Positions 44,936 to 55,581 of a DNA stretch of 64,000 bases are shown here, piece by piece. Within the stretch, counting starts at the first letter, position 1; each line of letters starts with the position of its first letter. The notes under the pieces were generated by a model, which worked only from the letters and a program-made list of their open reading frames with translations, did not search any database and had not been told where the DNA came from. Both the position numbers and the translations under genes were made by a program. Origin of the DNA: Rhyacophila brunnea (lineage: Eukaryota; Arthropoda; Insecta; Trichoptera; Rhyacophilidae); assembly GCA_022495005.1 (NCBI GenBank), contig JAGYXB010001600.1, forward strand, positions 1 to 64,000, given 5' to 3'.

Positions 44936-45484
44936 GGTCTAGGACGATTTGGCACCGGACAACTGGACGCCACGGAATTCTAAAATAAATAGACGTTAAG
45001 TACTTATAGGTATTTAAAAAAAATATATTCAATATTATTATTTATATTTCAATGATTATATTATGATTTAATAGTTGGTGTGAATGTAAATATGCAGACG
45101 TAAACAATGATTTAATCGTGCATATGTTTAAGTTCCAACGAAAAAAGAGTTTTTTATTTTATATAAAGCCTTAGGCATGGTAATTCTCAATCCGCGATAA
45201 AGAATACATTGAGTAGTTGTTAAGAGTAAAATGAATTCAAACTACTAAGTAGTAGATAGAAACTGATTAAAATACCTCGTCTACACGTCGCGAGTGGAGA
45301 ACTACAAGGTTCTAAGTGTTTGTCCTTGGAGAAACAAAAGTAACAATGAGGCAGCTTAGAATACTACTTCATTGTTGGGTTTGTTTTTTCAAGGACGAAC
45401 ACTTAGAACCTTGTAGTATTCGGCTCGCGTCGTGTCTACGATAGTGCGGCGTCCAATTGTCCGGAGGCCAGTCGTCCCATTCCC
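44936..45484 (-). mobile_element. 9-bp-TSD TIR element, family M, copy 1 (Mutator-like?)
   Basis: Left end GGTCTAGGACGATTTGGCAC and right end (inverted) GGGAATGGGACGACTGGCC. Flanks GCTCTCAAG (44927-44935) and GCTCTCAAA (45485-45493) match at 8 of 9. Same family as 52652-53085, inverted. A separate foldback (45278-45440) is nested inside. A 9-bp duplication with TIRs is typical of Mutator-like elements, but no transposase is present. Confidence 0.75.
45278..45440. mobile_element. Nested foldback MITE
   Basis: CGTCTACACGTCGCGAGTGG at the left is mirrored by CTCGCGTCGTGTCTACG at the right; AACTACAAGGTTCTAAGTGT is mirrored just inside. Arms are about 70-75 bp with a very short centre. The related M copy at 52652 lacks this insert, which supports nested insertion. 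Confidence 0.75.
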
Positions 45485-45599
45485 GCTCTCAAAGCTTATC
45501 CAAAGCCAAGCTTTACAATCAAAGGATCAACTGTTGTTTACTAAAACTGTATTTATTATATATATATATGTATTAAAATAAAATTAATTCTTGTCAGTA

Positions 45600-45697
45600 C
45601 GTGTGCTATTTTATTTATTTTATTTTGGGTCCCAAACCAAAAATATTACCCTAAATTGGGTCGCAGATCAAAACGGTTAAGAAACGATGAATATAGG
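45600..45697 (+). mobile_element. hAT right-end remnant
   Basis: GGGTCGCAGATCAAAACGGT followed by TAAGAAACGATG resembles the end of Charlie/SPIN-like hAT elements (GGGTCGCGGC...AAAGGTTGAGAACCACTG). It is cut by the element beginning at 45706. Confidence 0.45.
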
Positions 45698-45705
45698 CCG
45701 TAGGG

Positions 45706-46613
45706 CAGGGGGGGGGGGGCAAACTGCGGCCCGCCTGGTATTTTTTTGCGGCCCGCCATCATTAATTTTACTACTGATTACGAATAACTTCCTTCGTACG
45801 TCTTCCTTGCGTCTCGTCTCACACTATGTAACCACTATTTTCTACTTTGAACATCGTGACACATTTAAATACTTTTAACTCCGCGTTGCAAGGAAAGAAA
45901 ATATATGCCCATGATATGGTAAAAAGTTTGAATTGATTTAAGTTATTCCTACGACAAATATCGAATAACAACGTGGACCACTATCCAACTTTGAAGTTGC
46001 TGAATATACCAGAATATAAATTTGAATAATACGGTAAAATTATGAAAGCTCTGTATGATGATTTTTCACAAAGATTTGGTGACTTCGGAAAAATTGAGAC
46101 AAGTTTAGCAATAGTACGCGATCTATTTTCAATAGATTGATAGTGTACGGACAGAGCTACAACTTGAGATTATTGATCTGCAGTGTGACACTGATTTAAG
46201 AGAATTGCATCGTCGTGAAGAAATCTCCAAATTTTACAATGCCCTTAATTCAGACAAATTCGACCAACTTAAAGATTATGCAAGAAAATGTTCGTTATTT
46301 TTGGATTAACCTATATATTTTATGTGAACAAACATATTCGATCATGAACCTCAATAAAAATTCTTTACGATCAAATATCTCCGATGCCCATTTACAAGCA
46401 GTTTTGAAAATATCAACTACAAAATTAACACCTGAATTTTAAAAAAATGTTAAAAAAATGAACAACAGTTTCATTATTCTCATTTTTTTGTAATGTTTGT
46501 TTTTCGTGATAAAAAATAGTGTATATCTAAAAATGGTATTTTATTGCGGCCCGCCGCTCATTTTGAATTCTTGAATTTGGCCCTCCATCCAAAAAGTTTG
46601 CCCCCCCCCCCTG
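45706..46613 (+). mobile_element. hAT element, GTF2IRD2-like, copy 1 (perfect TSD)
   Basis: Ends are CAGGGGGGGG...GCAAACTGCGGCCCGCC and, inverted, CAGGGGGGGGGGCAAACTTT. The flanking duplication CCGTAGGG is exact (45698-45705 and 46614-46621). The 908-bp element keeps only the 3' part of its transposase gene, listed separately. GC-rich GCGGCCCGCC blocks flank both ends. A second, inverted copy is at 50960-51590. Confidence 0.92.
46042..46442 (+). pseudogene. GTF2IRD2-like hAT transposase, C-terminal part, frameshifted
   Basis: Three consecutive frames encode one protein tail. 46042-46140 gives MKALYDDFSQRFGDFGKIE and ends at a stop. 46145-46309 gives LQLEIIDLQCDTDLRELHRR and FYNALNSDKFDQLKDYARK. 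The last, to 46442, gives YILCEQTYSIMNLNKNSLRS and SDAHLQAVLKISTT. LEIIDLQCD, and later CEQ-x-[YF]-S-x-M-N-x-NK with R-S-x-[IL]-[ST]-D-x-HL, are the marks I know from GTF2IRD2-type hAT transposases. Two frameshifts and the missing N-terminus (BED finger, catalytic core) make it non-functional. Confidence 0.82.
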
Positions 46614-46621
46614 CCGTAGGG

Positions 46622-47153
46622 TATCGATAATATAGAAACAAGAAAATAAAGAATATATAAAATCATTGACGACTCCTGTAATATTGCTTCTGTGGTGGTG
46701 TGTGAAATAAACGGAAATTGGCACTACACAGTAGCGAGGTATTCAAATTTTATAAAGCCATAATTTAAAATAAACTATATTGAAAATGCTGAGAAATAAA
46801 CTGATTTATAACATGCACGGTGGTGGCAGCTTATATTACAGGGAAGGAGTAGCCGGCTTCAAAAATGACAGTCCTCACTGGCCCTGGCCTTTACAGGAGT
46901 CCTTCAACATTCCGTACCCTCCTGCGTAGTCTACAGTCTAATTATATCCCGGACATTTTCATAAATTAAATGCAATTTAGTATTTCATAACAAAATTTCA
47001 GATTACTCCCAGTCTGTGGATACCTTCATGGCCGGTTATGTCGGGTTAGTTTTTGGTGGCACAAGCGAGACGTGTTATATAATAATAGTATTTAGTCTTT
47101 GGTCTAGATTTTACTACCACCAACAAATCGTACGCGTCTTAGCATGTCGAGCC
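46622..47153. other. Unassigned
   Basis: No gene recognised. The frame 47016-47270 runs into the next MITE and has no domain. Confidence 0.45.
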
Positions 47154-47161
47154 ATCCAGAC

Positions 47162-47709
47162 CAGCGTTGCCAACTTAACGTTTTTCTTGCCAGATCTATC
47201 ATTTTCCAATAGGCATCTAACTTCGAAAAAAAGGCATCTAGCTAATGAAATTGTTATTAGCGTTGTTTGATGCCTTAAATGCTTTAAATGTGCTCAAAAT
47301 AAGCTAGATATTTAGTTTATTTATTCAGATATTTAATGAATCGGTACTTGAGAAATCAAACAACACAATGAAACAATAGGAGCATTCTTGGCGTTTTAGT
47401 GATATAATTGTATTAGATATTGATATTATAATTGAATGTGTGCTTAGGCATATGGCATCGGATTGACGATTATCGGAGATTCCACGCTCTGGTATTACAG
47501 TATTACCTAATTATTTCTTATCGTAGTCAATCGTATCAATTTTGAAATGAGTGTCTGGGAAAATTTGGTGTGATTTTATTTGCATTTTTTTTCAATAGAC
47601 AAAAAGGTTTGAAATTTTATTTTCACAAAATCTAGCGTTTTTTCCTGCCAAATAGCTTGTTTTCGTACCCCGTCTGGTATGTTTTTGTCAACGACAGTTG
47701 GCAACACTG
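47162..47709. mobile_element. hAT MITE with perfect TSD
   Basis: Opens CAGCGTTGCCAACTTAACG and closes CGACAGTTGGCAACACTG, giving CAGYGTTGCCAACT termini. Flanked by exact 8-bp ATCCAGAC (47154-47161 and 47710-47717). 548 bp, non-coding. A degenerate internal echo is ATAGGCATCTAACTTCG / AAAGGCATCTAGCTAATG (47211, 47231). Confidence 0.9.
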
Positions 47710-47879
47710 ATCCAGACCGAGTGTCGAATATAGGTAATCAACTGAAACTATTAGGTACGTGCGTGAATTTTTAAACCATAATAATGTAAAAAAATATTAA
47801 TTTGTTATTATTGTGTAGATACCTATAAGATAAGTTTATTAATACATTAGACGTTAAAGACGCACCTAGCGCGTAACGA

Positions 47880-47940
47880 TTAGGTGGCCATTCGATATAA
47901 TTAGCATGCTATTTAAATATGGTAATTAAAAAGTAATTAT
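47880..47940 (+). repeat. Repeat R10, copy 3
   Basis: TTAGGTGGCCATTCGATATA, then TAGCATGCTATTTAAATATG and AATTAAAAAGTAATTA. Matches 32829-32890. Confidence 0.6.
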
Positions 47941-48127
47941 CTAGTCAGCGTCAATGTGTTAATTTCTCCGTGTACTTCTCTATGTAATATAATAGTATTA
48001 TTATTATGATTTTAATGAACATTCCAAAATCAATTAAGAAAAAAAATAATCATCGACATATTTATAAAAAAACTCTTTTTAAAAATAAATTTATCCATTT
48101 TTAGATATATCGTTGTATAGTTATAGA

Positions 48128-48372
48128 GCCCACGATGACCGAGCGGATTGAGCATTGGCTTATACTGTCGTGGGTCCCAGGTTCGAATCCTAGGTCTGGC
48201 AAATACCTACACAATATATATTTTTTTTAATTTGTGTAAGAGTCAGAGTATGGGCCTAATGGGTTGAGTAAGTGGCTAACATTCATTTCTCGTAAAAACA
48301 AATATATTAATACAACCTCTACTCTCTGGTGGTCCATATTAAGATCTTCTAAGGATCTAACATGGTGAAGAA
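48128..48372 (+). repeat. SINE B, full copy
   Basis: Head GCCCACGATGACCGAGCGGA (A-box region), B box GGTTCGAATCC at 48180-48190, and GGTCTGGCAAATACC. The body GGGCCTAATGGGTTGAGTAA, ATTCATTTCTCGTAAAAACA and ACTCTCTGGTGGTCCATATT matches the inverted copy at 32338-32569. The GTCGTGGGTCCCAG anticodon-side arm is too irregular for a functional tRNA. Confidence 0.8.
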
Positions 48373-48469
48373 GTAGTAGTTACACGCAGGACTAAACTGG
48401 CATAGGGTGCATTTGGGCGCCTGAACAGCACCTTCAAAAGTGACCTCTCATTGTGTCTTAATTAGTGTC

Positions 48470-48699
48470 AATATGTGCTATGACTAAAAAACTTTACGTA
48501 TGTACTTAAAAAAGAAAACATGTCAATGAATATACTATTATTATTAGTAATAGGTATAACAATAAACATAACATTAAATGGACGCATGTTGAATTTGTAT
48601 GACAAATTATATTTCGATCGGCACGCGTTATTTGCACAATCCGCGCATCGCCTAGCCACGATATTTTTAGACCATGCCTCAACTGAAGTATAGCCTTAA
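48470..48699 (-). mobile_element. TTAA-flanked MITE, family T, truncated copy
   Basis: Contains AAAGAAAACATGTCAATGAA and GACGCATGTTGAATTTGTAT, and ends CTCAACTGAAGTATAGCCTTAA at 48678-48699. The opposite terminus with the CCCGTCGCCAT part is missing. Confidence 0.75.
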
Positions 48700-49224
48700 A
48701 TGAAATAGGGACCGAGAAGAGTCGAGAGAACTAAGGGAGTCCTTCATCCAGCATTTGATCGAACCCGGCTGATGATGATAGTTAGGTATAAGACGTTCAC
48801 AATATGATATGGGGGGGGGGGGGGACAAAGGAATAGTATTAACAAGATATAGGTATTATAATATACTTATATGTATATATTTTATAGTATATACATGATA
48901 AATAACCCTTGGGGGTTAGATAGAATAGAGGATAATTCTTCAGTATATTCAAAAATTACTGAGGTTGTTGCGAAAACGTTTTTTTTAATAATATTTTATA
49001 TCTAGGCATAATTAAATTATACTTATTCATATTAATTGTATGTAGTCTAGGGTAATTTGTTTTAATATGAATAATTACTAAGTTATTTAATATATTTTCA
49101 TATCAATGGTTGTGTTATTATAATTCTGTTTTCCTTGCTAATGGAATATAATAATGTAAAATGTCTTATATACCTACAAACATTAAATAGATACCCGGAC
49201 AGTTAGTGACTTCAAAACAACAAA
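48700..49224. other. Unassigned, with G tract
   Basis: A run of about 14 G at 48810-48824 is followed by ACAAAGG. It may be the remnant of a G-tract hAT end like those at 45706 and 50960, but no partner is seen. Confidence 0.4.
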
Positions 49225-49692
49225 ATAATAAATACAAGATAAAAATAACTTTTTATATACGTTTTTAAATTTTCTGTTGAATCATATAAACTTGACTTGA
49301 CAAGCTTAAACGATCAAAAAAATTGTACTTGATAGAAATAATACTGAAATGTCATTTTGAGATTTCATATTGATTTCCATAGTAACGCACGTATATTTAT
49401 TAATAATTTAGTTGCTAGGACCCCAGACCCTAGCAACCAATAATAGTGGATTAGATTACGGATTTCTTCCAAAATAACTTTTCATACAAAAGAGAATAAA
49501 CTGAAAATGAATTCAATTCTAATTAAAGATGGCTAAATGTATTAAAAAAATGCACTGTCATCGTGTTCTGATATATTCTAAAAGTTTCAAATGTCTAGCC
49601 AGTCGGGAAGTTTGTTAAAAATCAATTGCGAGATTTGTACTGAATAAACAACCACCGGACAAATAAGAATACGACCTAATAAAAACGTTGTA
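49225..49692 (-). repeat. Dispersed repeat R1, copy 5 (near full length)
   Basis: Runs inverted, from AATACAAGATAAAAATAACT to TAATAAAAACGTTGTAATAA. All landmarks are present (GACCCCAGACCCTAGCAACC, CTAGCCAGTCGGGAAGTTTG). Closest in structure to the copy at 10308. Confidence 0.82.
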
Positions 49693-50330
49693 ATAAACTG
49701 AATGTTACCATCAGATACAATAATTTATCATTCATATTGATCTGGTTAAAAATATTAGAATATTGTACAAACAAACAATCAATGTATGATAATATTACAA
49801 AAAAACTCGATTGTAGAAAAGACTTGTGGCAAATAAAATCAGTGACAAAAACAAACGCCCGAGGTCGGCTCATTGTGCAATAACAATGATAACAAATTTC
49901 CGCGAAAATGCGGTTCATTTCTAGGAAATGTAATTACGCACTGTACATGGTTATTCCCAAGTAAAGTTTACGTGTATTATTCAATGCACGTTATTGGCAA
50001 TGCAAAGTCAGTAGGTATTTCGTTTATGTGATAATTTTACCATTTTAAATGAAATATAATTAATATACGCAGTGAGTACCTAAAGAACATTTTGTGATTT
50101 TGGGTAAATACCAATGGTACCCCGTACGTACGAGATGACGTAAGGTGATTGTTGGTATGGATGTCAAAAAGTATTGGAACTTCGAACCAGTGGCGGTCGG
50201 TGGTTTAATTTTTTTTTCGTCGGTAGTGCACTGAAAAAAATGGTCTTTTAAATTGAAGATTTATTCGGCGTTTGTGTAGATCTATAACTCAAATAAGGGT
50301 CCGGAACTATGTGTACCTAGTACGTACTAG
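49693..50330. other. Unassigned
   Basis: The 80-codon minus-strand frame 49676-49918 has no recognisable domain. CAGTGGCGGTCGGTGG at 50190 looks like a hAT left end without a partner. Confidence 0.4.
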
Positions 50331-50919
50331 CAGTGGCAAAGGGTGGAGGTAGGCTATTAAGACACGACATGCACACTAAACTTTCTCAATCATAAGTATT
50401 TGTTTTCAATAAATTAAGACTAAAATGTGCAGACAGTGTTTGGTTAGTTTTTAAAATTCAATTAAGCCCTGCTTAACCAAGCCATAATAGATAAAAGTCA
50501 AAAAGTTTTCATCTATCTATAAAATATCTAATATTATGCCATTAAATTATACATAATTTTGGATATTTTATAGAGAAGAATATTTTTTGTCTACATAATA
50601 ATATGGTTTGGTTTGTCCAGGGCTTCATGAATTTAATAAATGCTAACCAACACCATCTGTAATATGTATTCATAATTCAACGAAAACAATTAAGTATGAG
50701 TGAAAAAGTGTGTGCGCTATTTTTAACGGATCGCCCATGGTATATATAAATTATTATGGTTTGATTTAGGCACGGATTAATGGGTTTTTAAAAACTAACC
50801 CACGGTGTCTGCACGTCATGAAGTCTTGGTTCAATGAAAACAAATACATATGATTGCGAAAGTTTAGTGTGAACTATTTATGTCGGATATTAACGGCCTA
50901 CCTCCACCCTTCGCCACTG
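50331..50919. mobile_element. hAT-type MITE, family H2, copy 2
   Basis: Opens CAGTGGCAAAGGGTGGAGGT and closes ACCTCCACCCTTCGCCACTG read inward, so the TIR is about 20-25 bp. Interior words GCACACTAAACTTT and AATTAAGCCCTG are shared with 16310-16982. Flanks CGTACTAG and CATACTTC match at 5 of 8. Confidence 0.8.
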
Positions 50920-50959
50920 CATACTTCTAGTCTTGTTTGAACAATAACATCGATCTAGA

Positions 50960-51590
50960 TTGGGGGGGGGGGGAAACTTTTTGGATGGAGTTCGAAATTC
51001 AAGAATTCAAAATGAGCGGCGGGCCGCAATAAAATACTCTTTTTAGATGTACACTATTTATTATCATGAAAAATAAACATTACAAAAAATAATGAGAAGA
51101 ATGAAACTGTTGTACATTTTTAAACATTTTTTAAAATTCAGGTGTTAATTTTGTAGTTGATATTCTCAGAACTGCTTGTAAATGGGCATCGAAGATATTT
51201 GATTGTAAAGAATTTTTATTGAGGTTCATGATCGAAAATGTTTGTTCACATAATATAGGTAGGTTGATCCAAAAATAAACGAATATTTTTCTTGAATAAT
51301 CTAATAGTTGGTCGAATTTGTCTGAATTAAGGGCATTGTAAAATTTGGAGATTTCTTCACGACGATGCGATTCTCTTAAATCAGTGTCACACTGCAGATC
51401 AATAATCTCTGTCGGTACACTATCAATATCTATTGAAAATGGATCGCGTACTATTGCTAAACAAATTTTAATCTTTTGTCAATATTTTTTAAAAAATTAT
51501 AAAAAAGTTATTCGTAATCAGAAGTACAATATTAATGATGGCGAGGCCGCAAAAAAATACCCGGCGGGCCACAATTAGCCCCTCGCCCTG
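50960..51590 (-). mobile_element. hAT element, GTF2IRD2-like, copy 2 (inverted)
   Basis: TTGGGGGGG...GAAACTTTTTGGATGG at the left corresponds to the right end of the 45706 element. The far end is AGCCCCTCGCCCTG. Flanks GATCTAGA (50952-50959) and AATCTAGA (51591-51598) match at 7 of 8. CGGCGGGCCGCAATAAAATA is shared. At 631 bp it is shorter than its sister. Confidence 0.87.
51128..51450 (-). pseudogene. GTF2IRD2-like hAT transposase C-terminal remnant
   Basis: The minus strand repeats the protein tail of 46042-46442: the segments encoding LQCDTDLRES, the AKxISKFYNAL-like stretch and the CEQT-like motif are all identifiable, followed by NLNKNSLQSN-like and SDAHLQAV-like pieces. Boundaries are approximate because frames shift. 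The copy is dead. The forward frame at 51345-51578 is its shadow. Confidence 0.7.
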
Positions 51591-51598
51591 AATCTAGA

Positions 51599-52642
51599 AT
51601 TTGACGAGTTTAACTTGAAGCTTGGCGATGGCGTTCGTGTGTTATCGAAATTGTGAAATTATTTCCCAGTTTCTTGATGCAAACAGAAATACAAAATAGG
51701 TACAATGACATACGGATTTCTTCCCCGTTGAGTTGGGATATATTTATATATTATATGACAACATTGAAATGTCAAATGATTCGTCCTGTTATCGCGACGA
51801 TTCTTTTGTCAACATTGTTATGTGCCGAATAAACTCTTTCTCGTTTTTCTTCGCGACTTCTAATGTTCCAACCATCAGTTTTCAAAAACTTGTTGCATTA
51901 TTAACACGTGTAAATAACGTATAGCACCATAAAATAATAATAAACGTCAAATGCTTACAAGGTGAGGGGAACGAGAGGTAATTTTAGTACACAAACTGCC
52001 CCACATCAAGAAAAACTTTTCGAATTTTAAAAGTGATATTTTGACCTTGCTCGCTCGTTTAGCCTTTGGTTTTTTGTAATAATTTTTATTTTTGCACTCG
52101 TCTTGGGACCAATATCATTCCTTCAAGCCATCGTTGAACCGATATAGGTTGAATGGTTTCCGCATAATTTAAAGTACAATACGGAATTATTTTCAATAAC
52201 CAACGTACATATTGAGACTCTTCCTTTATGCATCGTATTTCGGAGACCTAATTTTCATTCGATTTATTTCAAGAGTTCTTTAACAATTTAACCACCACTG
52301 AAGACACACAACCTCACAATAAATGGCTATTATTTTCATAATACTCGTTATTTTATGAATAACTGAAGCTTATTTCAATGGTACCTAGTAGAGTTCATTT
52401 TCTTAGCCACATTTGTAGGTAATAATATGGCTTCTAATTATTCGATAAGTATAAATATTCAAAAATAGGAAGTATCTTACTAAAAGTATTTTATTAATCT
52501 TTGGGAATAATTTAAAATCAGCAGCAAGTAAAAAATGCTCAATGATAAGCATTCAAATAATATATGAGAAAGTATTTAAATAAGCACAGGGAATTATAAT
52601 ATGTTCACTAAATAATTAAAATTGTATAAACAGTACAAATTA
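51599..52642. other. Long unassigned stretch
   Basis: No supported gene or repeat copy; the frame 51733-51924 has no domain. Confidence 0.5.
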
Positions 52643-52651
52643 TCTATCAGG

Positions 52652-53085
52652 GGGAATGGGACAACTGGGTGCCAGGACAATTGGGCGCCGTACTGTCGAA
52701 TGAAATAAACAGACGTTCGTAACGATTTTATACAAAAAATAGACGAGGAATTGTAATCAGTTTCTATCTATTACTTGGTAGTTTTATTCACTTTGCTCTT
52801 AGCATAATGTTTTTTATTGCGGATTTAGAATAATCATGCCTGAGTCTTTATATAAAAATAAAAGAACTCTCTTCTCATTGGTACTTAAACATAATATGCA
52901 CAATTAAATCATTATTTTCGTGAGCATACCTATTTAAATTGTCACTAAGTATTTAACTGCAATAGAATAATTTAATTTTAAATATGTATTTTAAAAGTAC
53001 TTATAATTCACGAACGTCTATTTATTTTTTAATTAAATTCGATTGCGTGGCGCCCAGTTGTCCCGGCGCCGAATCGTCCTAGACC
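52652..53085 (+). mobile_element. 9-bp-TSD TIR element, family M, copy 2 (perfect TSD)
   Basis: Opens GGGAATGGGACAACTGGGTG and closes GAATCGTCCTAGACC. The 9-bp duplication TCTATCAGG is exact (52643-52651 and 53086-53094). Subterminal words CAGACGTTCG and CGAACGTCTATTTATTTT extend the inverted repeat to about 75 bp with gaps. 434 bp, non-coding. TSD length and extended TIR fit Mutator-like elements. Confidence 0.85.
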
Positions 53086-53094
53086 TCTATCAGG

Positions 53095-54789
53095 GGAGTA
53101 TTTTCATTCTTTAGTTAGAATGATACTGTCGTATGCATGAGATTCCCAAAAACCTTATAGGCTATATACTGCACGTTTGTATGCATGAGTACAAACGTAA
53201 TTAGCTCTTAAGTGACGTCACGAATGTGACATATCATGTGTCATGGTGTTCGTATTATAAAATTTCATTTCCCGATAAATAATTCAAAATTTTGAAATTG
53301 TAAATGTGTCTGAAAGTGTGCGAACGGTACCATATAAATTTAATAATTATACATGAATAATTATTATGAACTTTAAATAATTTATCAGCTATTTTATCAC
53401 ATGTATTTTATAATTATTCTACTGTACGAAAGGTTGTATTGCCAGTAAACTTTTCCATTTGGTGGCAACACTGAATACATTTGGTGGCAATACTGAATAT
53501 TATTATGACTAACTTCACTTCAATTATTGAGATGTCAAAAGAGAATAAGAATAAATGACAGAAAATGCAAATTATTTAAGACAATAATATGTAATGATCT
53601 CTGTATAATATTATCATTTATACCAATCACCGTATGATACTATTGATGTTTCCAGTGTATTTGAGAGTTGTGACTTGTTTATTACAGTTATCTTACAATA
53701 ATTAACTAGGTAGGTAGGTGGTACCGTAATATTTTGAAGAACGCAGAATGCTTACAATTGTATATTTTAATGCCAGATACAGCAGTAGATACATATTTTT
53801 GCGCTGGTTTAGCGGAGATATTTAATCGTAATCTTACGTAAGTCCATCTTATGTCTCCATGAGAAATGTTGCAAGCGAAATAGGTACGAGGCATTTTATC
53901 AGTTACCTACTATCTAGATTATAGACTAGGGATCAAAATTATACCTATTTTGTAAACAGCATGACTAGGAACTGTTTTTATAGTTCGCAAATGTTTTACA
54001 GAATCTACAAAACGAATAAGGGCCTCAACCAAATGTTTGTTAAAATGAATGCAAAATTAAAATGACATTTGAAAGTGACAGCTGAGGCAGCCATTTTTAA
54101 TGGCGCGTGACGTCAGATCGCATACGTCACAAAGAGTGCTATAAGCTATTCGATGGAAAATCGGTTAAATAGCTTATAAAGAATTTGGGAATCTCATACA
54201 TACGGCCCATAGATGCTACATCCATTAGTACCTACGTCAGTGTCGAAGTATCAAAATCATGGTCCACAACCCAAATACATTAAAATAATCTCAACCAAAT
54301 TAATATTGTTCAATTATTTAGTTAAATTGCATTAAACAAAGACCGAATAATCAATTTTATTATTTAATTTTAAATATTATTCTGTAAGCATGTTTCTTTG
54401 TATAAACAAGATTAGACTGGAGGCAAGATTATAATATATTCAAATTAAAAATTCAATGTCAAATTTTATTGAGCATTAAATATGTCATTCATTCATTATG
54501 CAAGAGAATTTTTTAAATCGTTTAAACTAAAATACGTTAAAACACATGTTTTTTTATGCATAAAATTTTTGTATTTATTTATGGAACATAATGCATCTTT
54601 ATTATAAAATATTAACTTTAGTAATAATTTTAATACAAAGAGTGAATGTATTACAAAGTTACCCGTACATAAAATGTAGATAATCATCATAATTAGGTAT
54701 AATTATTCGGTTGGCATGTTTCTTTTTGCAGTGAGGACGGAATCAAAGAACATGCTCCAATTTTGTTCATTATAAGGTTATTCCAGTTT
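53095..54789. other. Long unassigned stretch with a short tandem repeat
   Basis: A 22-bp unit (CATTTGGTGGCAACACTGAA plus TA) is repeated twice at 53456-53499. The frames at 53706-53894 and 54496-54690 have no recognisable domain. GACGTCAGATCGCATACGTC at 54111 lies in a slightly CpG-richer patch. A weak similarity exists between AATCTCATACATACGG (54191) and GAGATTCCCAAAAACC (53141). Confidence 0.4.
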
Positions 54790-54797
54790 AGTATGGC

Positions 54798-55581
54798 TAA
54801 TGTGACCAGATGTCCTGTTTTCACCGGGACAGTCCCGTTTTCAGGCGTCGTGTCCCGGTGTACTCGAACACAGCTTCGGGACACCAAAATGTCCCGTTTT
54901 CGAAAAGAAAGAAACTTGTGACCAATATACTGAAATATTTGATGAGTATTCACTTTTTTCTAATTACATTACACCGCAAAAAGTGTCTGCATGGAACACT
55001 GGGAATGTTTCAACCGAAAGTCGTTCAAACACTTTCGCGCCAATAATTTGGATCACAAAAATTATTTAACATATTTTATGTCTGCCCGGCACTAATGCAT
55101 CAGTAGAAAAGACCTTCTCTCTTATGAATAAGTTGTAGACGAGTGAAAAAACACAGTTGAAAGTAAATGTCCTTAAAGCAATGTTAATTATAAAAGTAAA
55201 TTCGAAAAAATCCTGCCAAGAATTTCATTTGTTTTTGAAATCAACACCAGATACCTATACTAAATTTGTTCTTCGGGAAAATATAACATCAGAAAAATGT
55301 TCATGTATTCTCATACCTGTACCTGTGTGTACTTTTCATTAGAAAATATTATGTATTATTAAAAAAATATGTAGGAACTCAAGCGTTGTATGCGCCTGCT
55401 CCAACATATCTACCGATAATCTTCAAATAAATAAATAAAATAGGTAACCTAATATGTCATGAAAAAACATTACTACGTTGTCAATTGTATTGTATGAAAG
55501 TGTGAGGCGCCTAAAATTGATAAGTACCTACCTTTTTTTAGGTGTCCCGGTTTGGGGGGGGGGAAATAAATGGTCACGTTA
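54798..55581 (+). mobile_element. hAT element with perfect TSD
   Basis: Opens TAATGTGACCAGATGTCC and closes ATGGTCACGTTA. The 8-bp duplication AGTATGGC is exact (54790-54797 and 55582-55589). Subterminal blocks GTCCCGTTTT (three times near the left) and GTGTCCCGGTTTGG (right) are typical of a hAT subfamily with repeated transposase-binding words. 784 bp, containing the transposase tail listed next. Confidence 0.9.
54932..55342 (+). pseudogene. hAT transposase C-terminal half with two in-frame stops
   Basis: A single reading frame of 137 codons reads EIFDEYSLFSNYI, WNTGNVSTES, then ILCLPGTNASVEKTFSLMNK, then TQLKVNVLKAMLIIK and SCQEFHLFLKS. The core PG[ST]NA-x-VE[RK]-x-FS-x-MN is the dimerisation motif of a well-populated hAT subfamily. 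Stops interrupt it before HILCLPG and after SLMNKL, so it cannot make one protein. There is no frameshift between the two stops, which suggests fairly recent death. The N-terminal two thirds are missing. Confidence 0.83.
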
